From contig NZ_JADHDU010000007.1 of the NCBI RefSeq assembly GCF_016820495.1, positions 33,359-97,358 of the forward strand: a DNA stretch of 64,000 bases, read 5' to 3'. Made by a program: the position numbers and the translations under genes. Positions 18,083-26,247 of the stretch are shown one piece after another. Every line of letters begins with the position of its first letter. Position 1 is the first letter of the stretch. The notes under the pieces were generated by a model. The model made no database searches. It was not told the DNA's origin and saw nothing but the letters and a program-made list of their open reading frames with translations. Source of the DNA: Planococcus beigongshangi (lineage in GTDB: Bacteria; Bacillota; Bacilli; Bacillales_A; Planococcaceae).

Positions 18083-19062
18083 TGAGAACGGAAATCATGT
18101 TGCTTTCGTTGTTCCTGCTCCTTTTAGGGGGATGCAGTGAAATGGAGTCTGTTCAAGTAATGGTTGCTGAAAGTTATATGGACGACGAGAGCCTGATCCA
18201 TGCTTATCCCTCGAATCGGAATTCCGAATATTTATCCGAAAGCATCGGCTTGTATATGGAATATTTATTGATTGTGGAAGATGAAAAGACCTTTGCAGAG
18301 CAGGTATTATTATTGAAAGAGCACTTTCTTGTGCAGGATGAAGAATTTTACTTCCTCCGCTGGCGCTTGAACGAAAATGCAACAGTCAATGCGCTGATTG
18401 ACGATATTCGCATCATTTCCGCCCTGCAGCAGGCCGCTGAAACATTCGGCGATCCCGAATACGAGAAAATGGCATCCCAACTGAGTTTGGCGATATCCAG
18501 TTTACAGAAACAAGATGATGCTATTGTTGATTTTTATGATTGGTCAATGGACATTCCTGCCAATCGCCTGACACTCAGCTATTTGGTCGACAGTGAAATT
18601 ATTGCAGAGACATCTGCAGTATTATTGGAACAACTCGACGCTTCCCAGGTGTTTTTTCCAGAATACTATGACGTCACATCTGGGCAGTATATCCAGGGTG
18701 ATGAAGTCCATATGATTGACCAATTGCTCATCGCTTTGAATCGGGAAATCAGAGGATTCCATTCGGAAGTTCTCCTGAAGTGGCTCAAAGAACAATGGGA
18801 CAGCGAACAAAAACTGTACGGGCGATACGACCGGGAATCTTTCAAGCCCAATGTCGAGTACGAATCGCTCGCTGTCTATTCCTATTTGCATGCTTATTTC
18901 ATACAAGTTGGAGAACAGCGACTCGCAGCTGAAGTCCTAGAGCACACACAGCAGCTTGCGAACAATGGGATACTGGACAATGCGCATTTTTTCGACTTTA
19001 TCCATTACGAATTGATGCTGGCAAAATCCCAATCCTCCGGAAGCCGGATAATTTCCGAATAA
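18079..19062 (+). CDS. YdaJ-like GH8-fold lipoprotein
   Basis: 327 residues. Lipobox LLGGCSE near residue 20; the body has (alpha/alpha)6-style helical repeats like GH8 enzymes such as BcsZ and B. subtilis YdaJ or Listeria PssZ (AYPSNRNSEYLSESIGLYM near the start, then LYGRYD; YESLAVYSYLHAYF). In such operons the hydrolase trims or releases the polymer outside the membrane. Third gene of the operon, overlapping the glycosyltransferase by 4 nt. No BcsB-like YdaN or YdaL gene follows. Confidence 0.72.
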   Translation: MMRTEIMLLSLFLLLLGGCSEMESVQVMVAESYMDDESLIHAYPSNRNSEYLSESIGLYMEYLLIVEDEKTFAEQVLLLKEHFLVQDEEFYFLRWRLNENATVNALIDDIRIISALQQAAETFGDPEYEKMASQLSLAISSLQKQDDAIVDFYDWSMDIPANRLTLSYLVDSEIIAETSAVLLEQLDASQVFFPEYYDVTSGQYIQGDEVHMIDQLLIALNREIRGFHSEVLLKWLKEQWDSEQKLYGRYDRESFKPNVEYESLAVYSYLHAYFIQVGEQRLAAEVLEHTQQLANNGILDNAHFFDFIHYELMLAKSQSSGSRIISE

Positions 19063-19134
19063 CTTATTAGAATGAAAAGAATGCAGCCGATATGCCGATG
19101 TATCCGCTGCAGCTATGCATTTAATATAAACAGC

Positions 19135-19165
19135 AAAAAGCTCACCTCCAGGGTGAGCTTTTTGT
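19135..19165 (+). terminator. Terminator of the exopolysaccharide operon
   Basis: AAAAAGCTCACC / GGTGAGCTTTTT stem with a short loop, 75 nt after the last stop; usable in both directions. Confidence 0.9.
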
Positions 19166-19231
19166 ATTCCTGAAAAAACCACATCCCGATAACACTTGAG
19201 TGTGGTTTTGAATTTCGAACTTATTTCTTAT

Positions 19232-19725
19232 CTATTTTACCGCTTCAACCTTATTTTTCCCCGAATAGAAGAACGACAGAATGAGCGCCGCAATGGCCAA
19301 TATCATCATGAAATAATAAGCGGTCCCTGTACCGTAAGCTGTAGCCAATTGAAGAATCGATGCGCTCGAAGCTTCAGGCATCTCAGCACCGAGTTCCCCT
19401 GCCCGCTTCATAGTCTGCATACTGAAAACGGTGATGACAACCGCCGTACCGATGGAACCGGAAAGTTGTCGCACCGTATTGTTGACAGCTGTCCCGTGGG
19501 TGATCAGCTGCTTCGGCAGCGCATTCAGCCCCGCAGTATTCAATGGCATCGAGATGCAGCTTAAGCCGATGCGCAGGAAAATCGTCCGGATCAATAAAAA
19601 CTGGTACGTTGTTTCTGCAGACAGATCGGTGATGACATACATCGATGGAATGATGAATAATAAGCCGACGATGAACAGCGGTTTCGCACCGACCCGGTCA
19701 TATATTTTGCCTGTTACCGGCAAAA
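19232..19725 (-). pseudogene. MFS drug transporter (DHA2/EmrB type), C-terminal part only
   Basis: About 165 residues from a transporter normally near 470. Seen are the loop PVTGKIYDRVGAKPL that precedes a late TM helix of 14-TM exporters, and four further TM helices. The frame is cut at about 19725, where the C-terminal end of an amidase gene begins on the opposite strand. No start codon with a site is present. The gene is dead; the shape of the break matches the scar at 11.26 kb. Confidence 0.82.
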
Positions 19726-19896
19726 GCGGGCTACCCGTCCATCACCGTTCCGGCGGGCTACACGGGCAATGGCCATCCTGTTGGCATCACGTTCAGTGCG
19801 CAGGCTTTCAGCGAACCCCGTCTGATCGAACTGGCGTATTCATATGAACAGGCGACCCGAAAACGCAAGGCGCCGGACCTGGAATCTTATTGCTGA
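19726..19896 (+). pseudogene. Amidase family protein, C-terminal 56 residues
   Basis: The frame opens with AGYPSITVPAGY, the conserved C-terminal block of amidase-signature enzymes, followed by GHPVGITFSAQAFSEPRLI and an end near DLESYC. The catalytic Ser-cisSer-Lys part is missing. It abuts the truncated MFS gene head to head. Confidence 0.82.
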
Positions 19897-19907
19897 GTTA
19901 TGCCAAT

Positions 19908-19956
19908 AAAAAAATCGTATCCGGAAATCATGCAGATTTCCGGATACGATTTTTTC
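19908..19956. terminator. Strong hairpin terminator after the amidase remnant
   Basis: About 21-bp stem (AAAAAATCGTATCCGGAAATC and its complement) with a 5-nt loop; T runs on both strands. Confidence 0.95.
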
Positions 19957-20022
19957 TCTGCCTGAAGATCGCTTTCCTTTATTGCCCTCAGGACGTGATT
20001 TAGGCTGAGCAGATTGCTGAGC

Positions 20023-20078
20023 GCGGATATATTTTTTTGACGGCGGATATAATCGCTCATCGACGGATATCCGCCCAA
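20023..20078. repeat. 20-bp periodic tandem array (array 2, three units)
   Basis: GATAT at 20026, 20046 and 20066; units share GCGGATAT or ACGGATAT plus 12 variable bases, and the last ends GGATATCCGCCCAACCAGC as in array 3. The remaining gap to the regulator gene (20080-20273) shows nothing else. Confidence 0.85.
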
Positions 20079-20273
20079 CCAGCCTCTCCCCCATAAAAAC
20101 CGACCACCCAAAACCAATAATAGATGCTATTCGCAGGCGAAAAGCGATGAAAACCTTAAACACTCCATCACCAGGCCCAACCTATCAGACCCCGAGGCTC
20201 ATTTCTCCAGACATGGAAAAAGGGCATTCAATAACCATTAAGGTTACTTGATGCCGCTTCTTTTCAAAAATTT

Positions 20274-21128
20274 CTAGACGAACCTTTTAATCTCGTTTTT
20301 CATTATTTTATAAAGGTCGACTTCTTCGATCGCACTAAGTATTTTCAGTCCTTTGTCAATCTGTTTTTGTCCTTCACTTTTCAGATCCAACCCATTCATA
20401 CAGACTCCTTTTCTGATGTATCCTACCGCAAGCTGTGGGTATACACGCTGTTTTTTACAAAGCATGATCAGCAATTCAGCCATATCTATACCCTCTGTAA
20501 ACTTTTTTGATTTTATGAACAGCAACATCAAATTAGTATAAACATTTATTTTCAAGTTGTTTACATTGTGGAATCCTTTATATCGATCAATACTTTTAAA
20601 CATGAAGTTTTTAATATGCAAAGCAGTTTCCAAAGGGAAAAAGAAAAGAATCGAGTTGATCAAGTATAGATCGATCAAGTATAAAGAATCCCGTTTCGAC
20701 AGATTGCTCCATACTTCCTTTATCGGTTCACTCGCTAATTCAAAATCATTTGATTCCCTTAAAATCACATGAGCGTTCAAAACTATTCGAATGTTTTTGA
20801 TCATATAGTCATCAGTTTTAGCTAAATACCCATTTACCTTTTCCAATAAAGACTTCATTTCTAAAAGATTATTATAATTTAAGCTGTAAAAGGCTTTGAA
20901 TATCTCTTCCTTCCCTTCATATCCATAACCATTTTCTATGTACACGAATTCCTCGTAGGACATATCCAGCCTGTTCAAAATGTGTTTGAAAATATCCGTT
21001 TTTATCCCTGAATTCAGAATTTCAAATTTTGAATAGGCGCTTTGCGTAATGGCCTGCTGAGCTATATATTGTTGTGAATAACCTTTATTCAATCTGATTT
21101 CTTTCGCGGTTGAACCTGTGTTTCCCAC
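20274..21128 (-). CDS. Rgg/GadR/MutR-like peptide-responsive transcription regulator
   Basis: 284 residues. N-terminal HTH_3/XRE domain (EIRLNKGYSQQYIAQQAITQ), then the linker MSYEEFVYI typical of Rgg/MutR proteins, then an all-helical repeat region to the end, the fold that binds short imported peptides in Rgg, PlcR and PrgX. GTG 21128 is chosen with AAAGGAG 10 nt before it; TTG 21137 is too close to that site. It is transcribed away from an 18-residue ORF and two further genes at 21218-22583, the usual rgg-shp layout. The base composition is AT-richer than the neighbours, suggesting acquisition. Confidence 0.8.
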   Translation of the reverse strand: MGNTGSTAKEIRLNKGYSQQYIAQQAITQSAYSKFEILNSGIKTDIFKHILNRLDMSYEEFVYIENGYGYEGKEEIFKAFYSLNYNNLLEMKSLLEKVNGYLAKTDDYMIKNIRIVLNAHVILRESNDFELASEPIKEVWSNLSKRDSLYLIDLYLINSILFFFPLETALHIKNFMFKSIDRYKGFHNVNNLKINVYTNLMLLFIKSKKFTEGIDMAELLIMLCKKQRVYPQLAVGYIRKGVCMNGLDLKSEGQKQIDKGLKILSAIEEVDLYKIMKNEIKRFV

Positions 21129-21153
21129 TGTCTCCAAACTCCTTTTAGTTGTT

Positions 21154-21192
21154 TACGACTTATTTTCCATTATACGACATTTTAATTATAGT
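21154..21192 (+). promoter_or_regulatory. Candidate promoter with direct repeats between regulator and peptide ORF
   Basis: TACGAC starts at 21154 and again at 21173 (TACGACTTATTTT; TACGACATTTTAA), a 19-bp spaced direct repeat. TATAGT at 21187-21192 could be a -10 box, with TTTCCA 17 bp upstream as a weak -35. The second repeat lies in the spacer, as an operator for the divergent Rgg-like protein might. Confidence 0.4.
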
Positions 21193-21217
21193 ATGGACAT
21201 TGTAGGAGGTGAGAAAC

Positions 21218-21274
21218 ATGATTGAGGTTCTTATCAGCACTTTGGAACTCTGGTTCATAGGTACAGGAAATTAA
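21218..21274 (+). CDS. Candidate signalling peptide, 18 residues
   Basis: The ORF encodes MIEVLISTLELWFIGTGN. AGGAGG ends 8 nt before the ATG, one of the best ribosome sites in the window, so translation is likely. It is hydrophobic with an aromatic pair (WF) near the C-terminus, like streptococcal SHP and ComS precursors, and is divergent from an Rgg-like regulator with 90 bp between start codons. Unlike most SHPs it has no Lys/Arg near the N-terminus, so export and processing are open. It could instead be a leader peptide. The next 150 bp show no terminator, so it may be co-transcribed with the secreted protein gene. Confidence 0.55.
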   Translation: MIEVLISTLELWFIGTGN

Positions 21275-21423
21275 CCATCTACATATGAAAAAAATTACAT
21301 GTTTTATGAAAGCCTCAATATTTCTGGAATATTTACAATGTATTAGCAAAATTGCTTGGATAAGCACCTTTCCCTAAGAAGTTACTTTCGATTAAAAATA
21401 TTACCAATTTGGAGGAATTCGAA

Positions 21424-21921
21424 ATGAACAAGACAATGAAAACATTCACAGCTACAACACTGGCAGGCATCATGGCTTTGACGACTATGGCTCCAGGATT
21501 TGCAAGTGCTGATTCTTTGTCCGGAACGGCTGAAACAGTAAATGCAATTGAAAAGAAAGCAGGTTGGGAGCAAACCGGCCCTACAGAATTAGATAAAATA
21601 ATGCAAAAAGAAAATTTATCTGAAGTTCAATTCATCAGATACGGTAATTTTGTGAAAGCCCAGACAACGGACGAAGTAAACGCTCTCTGGAAAGGCGCCA
21701 TCGTTAAAAAAGCCGTGAAATATATGGTGGACCATTCCGATATCATCCCTTCAAAGAGTCTCCGAAATATTGTCGACAAATATGGCAATAAAATCATTAA
21801 AGCAATTGACACTGCAGAAACTTACACATGGTACGGAATAGCAAAAGCGTTAACCAAAGTCGGAGTGCCGGATAAATATGCTGACGCCATCGCCGATTTT
21901 ATAGTAAAATTCTTATTATAA
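21424..21921 (+). CDS. Secreted 165-residue protein, possible effector or bacteriocin-like
   Basis: A Sec signal peptide (MNKTMKTF, hydrophobic core, cleavage after about GFASA) is followed by a mature part of about 140 residues. The C-terminal 80 are Lys-rich amphipathic helices (KKAVKYMVDHSDIIP; KYGNKIIKAIDTAE; GIAKALTKVGVPDKYADAI) and the protein ends hydrophobic in FIVKFLL. No Cys. No family recognised for certain; the layout recalls small secreted antimicrobial or bacteriocin-like proteins of Firmicutes. ATG 21424 follows GGAGG at 8 nt. It sits behind the 18-residue ORF and before a membrane protein that might give immunity. Confidence 0.7.
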   Translation: MNKTMKTFTATTLAGIMALTTMAPGFASADSLSGTAETVNAIEKKAGWEQTGPTELDKIMQKENLSEVQFIRYGNFVKAQTTDEVNALWKGAIVKKAVKYMVDHSDIIPSKSLRNIVDKYGNKIIKAIDTAETYTWYGIAKALTKVGVPDKYADAIADFIVKFLL

Positions 21922-22001
21922 AATAATGTGAACTTCCTGCAGACGGCCTGTTACAAAAAAGCGAAGAAAAAGGAAATACTCTTTAAGAAATGGAGAACAT
22001 C

Positions 22002-22583
22002 ATGTTTAAACAACTATTTTCTTTATTCCCGATTCTTCTTATTTTCGCCATCCTGTTTCTCCCATTAATCTTGATTGATGTCTTCATTATTCATTTTATG
22101 GGTGGATCGTATTCGACGTTGAGCTATCTGGTATTATTTCTTATCATATTTTATATAGCCGATTTACTGCTGAATATCATCATCGACAGTTTGCTGAAAG
22201 TAACAAGTGATTTCAGTTTCTTAAAAACCAACAGCCATCTAATTTCTGCCGTTTTCGATCTGATCGGCAGTTTCATTGTAATCAGCGTGCTAGATTCTTT
22301 ATTCCAATCAATAACTCTTTCGATCGTCATTAAACTGCTGATCGTCTTCCTGCATACCTCATTGGTATATTTATTCCATAAAGGCCAAACGGAAAACGAT
22401 GGACAGGACGCTGCCGATACAATGGACAATAAATTGCCGGCAACTGTCGAATATGAAATTAGCTACCTGTTGCAAAAAGAAAATTTAGTCACCTGCATCG
22501 ACCTGATCAAACAGAAATATCCGGACATCCCTAAAGCAGCAATAATACAGGCAGTCCGGAAAATTAACAGCGAGAATAAATGA
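22002..22583 (+). CDS. YrvL-like membrane protein with cytosolic C-terminal domain
   Basis: 193 residues. Four TM helices in the first about 125 (PILLIFAILFLPLILIDVF; SYLVLFLIIFYIADLLL; LIGSFIVISVLDSLF; VIKLLIVFLHTSLVYLF) resemble the YrvL family (PF14184) of B. subtilis, followed by a charged linker and a soluble tail of about 55 residues with a helical motif (DLIKQKYPDIPKAAIIQAV). ATG 22002 has GGAG 7 nt upstream. It is 80 nt behind the secreted protein gene and likely in the same unit. Immunity or export of that protein is a guess. Confidence 0.6.
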   Translation: MFKQLFSLFPILLIFAILFLPLILIDVFIIHFMGGSYSTLSYLVLFLIIFYIADLLLNIIIDSLLKVTSDFSFLKTNSHLISAVFDLIGSFIVISVLDSLFQSITLSIVIKLLIVFLHTSLVYLFHKGQTENDGQDAADTMDNKLPATVEYEISYLLQKENLVTCIDLIKQKYPDIPKAAIIQAVRKINSENK

Positions 22584-22606
22584 CTCCTTTGCGGGGTCAT
22601 TTTTAT
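22578..22606 (+). terminator. Terminator of the peptide locus
   Basis: AATGACTCC / GGGGTCATT stem with TTTTA tail at the stop codon of the YrvL-like gene. Confidence 0.8.
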
Positions 22607-22662
22607 TTTGAAGCGAATCGGAATGAACGTGTGTTGTGCCGATAAGCAATGTAATTTGCCGA

Positions 22663-22740
22663 GCGCGGATATATTCTCTCATCGGCGGATATAATTCCCT
22701 GACGACGGATATATTTTCTCATCGGCGGATATCCGCTCAA
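22663..22740. repeat. 20-bp periodic tandem array (array 3, four units)
   Basis: GATAT at 22668, 22688, 22708 and 22728, exact 20-bp steps; units alternate GCGGATAT/ACGGATAT with ATTCTCTCATCG-like spacers; ends GGCGGATATCCGCTCAACCAGC. Confidence 0.9.
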
Positions 22741-22794
22741 CCAGCCGCTCCTCCTCAACCCGAACATGCCCCAAACCATTTCTCCAGAAATAGA

Positions 22795-22831
22795 AAAACG
22801 GTACCCAATAATGGTTATTGGATACCGTTTC
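22795..22831 (-). terminator. Terminator of the yknXYZ-like operon
   Basis: AACGGTACCCAATAA / TTATTGGATACCGTTT stem followed by T run on the minus strand, 30 nt after the permease stop. Confidence 0.85.
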
Positions 22832-22859
22832 CTTGCGAGCTTCATTTCCTCAACTGTTT

Positions 22860-24077
22860 TTATTCGTAGCGCAGCGCTTCAATCGGGCTTAGTTTCGAGG
22901 CCTTATTGGCTGGCAGGATACCGAAAATGATGCCGATAAACGCCGAGAAACAAAAACCGATCAGGACGACCAGCGGACTGATTGTCGCTTCGAAAGGCAG
23001 TAATTGGGAAGCGACGAATGTCGCTGCCACCGCAAAACCGATGCCGATCAATCCGCCGAGGGATGTCAGCGTGACCGATTCAATCAGGAATTGCAGCAAA
23101 ATCCGGCCACGTGTGGCGCCGAGCGCTTTTCGCAGACCGATTTCGCGCGTACGTTCGGTGACGGAGACGAGCATGATGTTCATGACGCCGATACCGCCGA
23201 CCAAAAGTGAAATTCCGGCGATGCTGCCGATGAATAGCGTGATTATCGTCAAATAGCTGTTCAGCTCTTCTTCATACTGGGTAAAATCATTGCTGATGTA
23301 CATGCCGTCTTCCGGCGCTATTTGCTCCGTCAATGCATCCGCCGTCAATTGTCCTGTCTCCGATACGATTTCCGGTGACTCCGCGATGACCGAGACACTT
23401 TCGATTTCCCGGTTGCCGAACATCATGGAAACAAGCGCCCTTGGCATGAGCATTTCCCCGCTTGCGAAATCATCATACTGGAGCAATTCTTCAGGAATGG
23501 TGCTTTTGTAAACACCGACCACTTTATAAGGATTGTCGGACACTTCTACGATTTCACCGATCACGTCTTCCCCGTCCGAAAAGAATTTCTCCCGCGTCAC
23601 CGAGTCGATCAGGATGACCCGATTCATGCTGTCGTTATCCCGTGCAAGAAACGGACGGCCTTCGAGCATTTCGATGTTTTTAGCGGCGAAGTATCCTTCG
23701 TCCACACCGGTAATCGTCATATCGGACTGTTCTTCGTTATGGACCATCATTCCCCAGCCCTGGTTTATACCAAGAACCGACTGGACACCCGGCACTTCCC
23801 GCAGGACAGCCAAATCCTCATCCGTGATTTCAGGCTCTTCCACCCACATCATTTCCGTATCGTCTTCCAGAAAAATCTGTTCGTAATACAATTGAATTTC
23901 GTTTTCATCTGTGCTGAACATATCATCGGCAATCTGGTTTTTTGCCCCTTCACCGATCGCCACGATGATGATGACAGCGCCGACGCCGATGATGATTCCG
24001 AGCATCGTCAGAATGGAGCGGATTTTATGGCCCCAGATCGAAGACATCGCAACTTTCAAACTCTCCCAAATGCTCAC
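22860..24077 (-). CDS. yknZ: MacB/YknZ-like ABC permease
   Basis: 405 residues: TM1 (ILTMLGIIIGVGAVIIIVAIG), a large extracytoplasmic MacB periplasmic domain, and three C-terminal TM helices of the FtsX domain with TERTREIGLRKALGA and the end SKLSPIEALRYE. Mechanotransmission-type exporters of this class move peptides or drugs using an adaptor and an ATPase, both encoded just upstream. The start overlaps the ATPase stop by 4 nt. In B. subtilis yknWXYZ guards against the SDP killing peptide. Confidence 0.88.
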   Translation of the reverse strand: MSIWESLKVAMSSIWGHKIRSILTMLGIIIGVGAVIIIVAIGEGAKNQIADDMFSTDENEIQLYYEQIFLEDDTEMMWVEEPEITDEDLAVLREVPGVQSVLGINQGWGMMVHNEEQSDMTITGVDEGYFAAKNIEMLEGRPFLARDNDSMNRVILIDSVTREKFFSDGEDVIGEIVEVSDNPYKVVGVYKSTIPEELLQYDDFASGEMLMPRALVSMMFGNREIESVSVIAESPEIVSETGQLTADALTEQIAPEDGMYISNDFTQYEEELNSYLTIITLFIGSIAGISLLVGGIGVMNIMLVSVTERTREIGLRKALGATRGRILLQFLIESVTLTSLGGLIGIGFAVAATFVASQLLPFEATISPLVVLIGFCFSAFIGIIFGILPANKASKLSPIEALRYE

Positions 24078-24754
24078 GACAAGTTCCTCCGATCATCCGT
24101 AATCAGCCCGTCATGCAGCGTGATGATGCGGTTTGTATAGGAAGCGACTTCCTCTTCGTGAGTGACGATGATGACCGTCCTGCCTTCCTCGTTCAATTCG
24201 ACAAGCAGTTTCATGATCTGTTCGCTCGTTTTCGAATCGAGGGCGCCTGTCGGTTCGTCCGCCAGAATGATGGAAGGATGATTGACCAGGGCACGCGCAA
24301 TCGCGACCCGCTGCTTCTGTCCGCCCGATAATTCATTCGGCAGATGGGTCATCCGGTCTGACAGCCCCACTTTTTCAAGCATCTGTCTGGCGCGTTCCCG
24401 CCTTTCACGTTTCGGGACGCCCGCATAGATGAGCGGCGATTCCACATTTTTCAGTGCATTCAAACGCGGCATCAGGAAAAACTGCTGGAACACGAAACCG
24501 ATATGTTCATTGCGGAGACGCGCCAATTCCCGCTGTTTCACCCGCCCCGTCTGTTCGCTGTTCAGTTCATAATTTCCGGAACTCGGCGTATCAAGAAAAC
24601 CGATGATGTTCATGAGGGTCGATTTGCCGGAACCCGAGGGCCCCATGATGGCAATGAATTCCCCTTCTTCGATTTCCAGATCAATGCCGTGCAGGACCGG
24701 TACCATCAGTCCGCCTGTGCCGTAAGTTTTTTTAATATCACTCAATTTCATCAA
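24074..24754 (-). CDS. yknY: YknY-like ABC ATPase
   Basis: 226 residues, complete MacB-type nucleotide-binding domain: Walker A GPSGSGKST, signature LSGGQKQRV, Walker B ILADEPTGALD, switch His in VTHEEEV. It begins inside the adaptor gene (17-nt overlap) and ends inside the permease start, so the three products are made together. Confidence 0.9.
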   Translation of the reverse strand: MMKLSDIKKTYGTGGLMVPVLHGIDLEIEEGEFIAIMGPSGSGKSTLMNIIGFLDTPSSGNYELNSEQTGRVKQRELARLRNEHIGFVFQQFFLMPRLNALKNVESPLIYAGVPKRERRERARQMLEKVGLSDRMTHLPNELSGGQKQRVAIARALVNHPSIILADEPTGALDSKTSEQIMKLLVELNEEGRTVIIVTHEEEVASYTNRIITLHDGLITDDRRNLS

Positions 24755-25931
24755 AAGAAGCCACTTCCATTCCGTCGTACATCATTTCATCCGGCATAAT
24801 GACAACCAGTTCACCTGCGGCAACACCTTCTGTGATTTCAAGGAACTCATCGTTCATATCTCCAGCCATTATCGGACGTTTCTGCAGCAGTCCGCTGTCC
24901 AGCACATAGACATATTCCACGCCTTCTTCATCCATCATGAGAGCCATATGCGGAACTGACAGTTTCTTCTCAGCACCGGACAGATTTACTTCCAATGAAA
25001 CATGGAAGCCTTGACGAAGTTCCGAGGTCTCATCTGTAATGCCGACTTTGAACGGATACATCGTCACATTGCCTCCGCCGCCGTAATCATCTCCCGCGCT
25101 TTCCCCTTCCGGAAACTGGGATACTGACTCGACAAGGCCTTTCCATTCGCGGTCTTTATATACTTTCGGCCGGATGATGACTTCCTGGCCAGGCAGGATT
25201 TTCACGGCATCAAATTCGCTCATCGTCCCGATCACATTAAAAGGCTCGCTTGAAATAATGTGGATAACCGGTTCGCTTGTGCCTGTTTCCGACTTTTCGA
25301 CGTTTTTATTCACTTTCACGACTACACCGTTTATCTTGCTGACGACGCTCATGCCTTCTTTCATCGCTGCCAGCTCATTGATCGCTTCCTGCGCGGATGC
25401 AGCTTCTGATTTTGTTCCCTCGTGCTGCATCTCAAATTCCACTTTTTCTTTCGACAGGGCAGTTACATCCTGCTCCGTGAATTCTTCGTTCTTCTTCACT
25501 TTCGCCGCCATTTCTGTCAGCCGTTTCCCGAATTCTGTGATTTCCGCCTGTTCAATGTTCAGCCGTTTTTGCACCAGATCCCTTTCCCGAACGGCTTTGC
25601 CGAACTCTGCATCGATTTTCGAGACATCATAGGTAAAGAGAACGTCCCCTTCTTTGACTTGCTGGTTTTCTTCCACTAAATATTCGAAGACCTCTCCATT
25701 TTCAGGATCCAAATACACTTTCTGCTCATCTTCCGGGACCACTTCCCCCGTCACCAGAATCGACTCGCCCAGTTCCCGCTCTGCCACTTGTTGCACCATC
25801 ACCGGCATTTCTTCCACTTCGCCGATCTCTTCACTGCTTCCATCAGCAATAAATCCAAAATAAACCGCAGCAAAAATCCCTACCAATGCCACGATCCCCA
25901 ATGACCAAATCCACGCCTTTTTCTTCTTCAT
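24738..25931 (-). CDS. yknX: YknX-like membrane fusion (adaptor) protein
   Basis: 397 residues: basic start (MKKKKAW), one TM anchor, then a HlyD/MacA-type layout with a barrel-sandwich half (VYLDPENGEVFEYLVEENQ), a coiled-coil hairpin of about 90 residues, the second lipoyl half (SKINGVVVKVNKNVE) and beta-barrel domains. It links the YknZ-like permease to the cell wall side. ATG 25931 has GGGGGAAAG 4-6 nt upstream; the frame extends to 25946. First gene of the operon; a YknW-like Yip1 gene is not present upstream. Confidence 0.87.
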   Translation of the reverse strand: MKKKKAWIWSLGIVALVGIFAAVYFGFIADGSSEEIGEVEEMPVMVQQVAERELGESILVTGEVVPEDEQKVYLDPENGEVFEYLVEENQQVKEGDVLFTYDVSKIDAEFGKAVRERDLVQKRLNIEQAEITEFGKRLTEMAAKVKKNEEFTEQDVTALSKEKVEFEMQHEGTKSEAASAQEAINELAAMKEGMSVVSKINGVVVKVNKNVEKSETGTSEPVIHIISSEPFNVIGTMSEFDAVKILPGQEVIIRPKVYKDREWKGLVESVSQFPEGESAGDDYGGGGNVTMYPFKVGITDETSELRQGFHVSLEVNLSGAEKKLSVPHMALMMDEEGVEYVYVLDSGLLQKRPIMAGDMNDEFLEITEGVAAGELVVIMPDEMMYDGMEVASFDEIE

Positions 25932-26144
25932 TTCTTTCCCCCGCATTCTCTAATCTATATATTCTTTTTTGGTTACTTGTCCCTCGCGCTTTATATGGAT
26001 TTATTTAGCAATAAAGTAAACTAGCACCATTACAAATATAACGTATAGATTACAATAATGTTTCAATAATTGAAAATAATTTAAACAAAAGATTTTCTGG
26101 ACGGAATGACGAGTTTTATCAAAGAATGATAAAGCTAATAAAAG

Positions 26145-26181
26145 AATAAAAACCACGCCTGCTGTGTGAAGCAGGCGTGGT
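26145..26181 (-). terminator. Terminator after the methyltransferase gene
   Basis: AACCACGCCTGC / GCAGGCGTGGTT perfect 12-bp stem, T-rich tail on the minus strand. The 200 bp between here and the adaptor gene start (25947-26144) is AT-rich promoter-like DNA with no other feature. Confidence 0.88.
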
Positions 26182-26247
26182 TCTTGGGTGGAAGTTGGAT
26201 GCAGGGTTTTGTCAAAGGCGATTTCTTGGCTTGAGAAGCTATCCCCC

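Noticed and set aside
8928..22740. GCGGATAT arrays as CRISPR
   Set aside because: The constant part is only about 8 bp and the filler 12 bp, units are themselves similar, and no cas genes are present.
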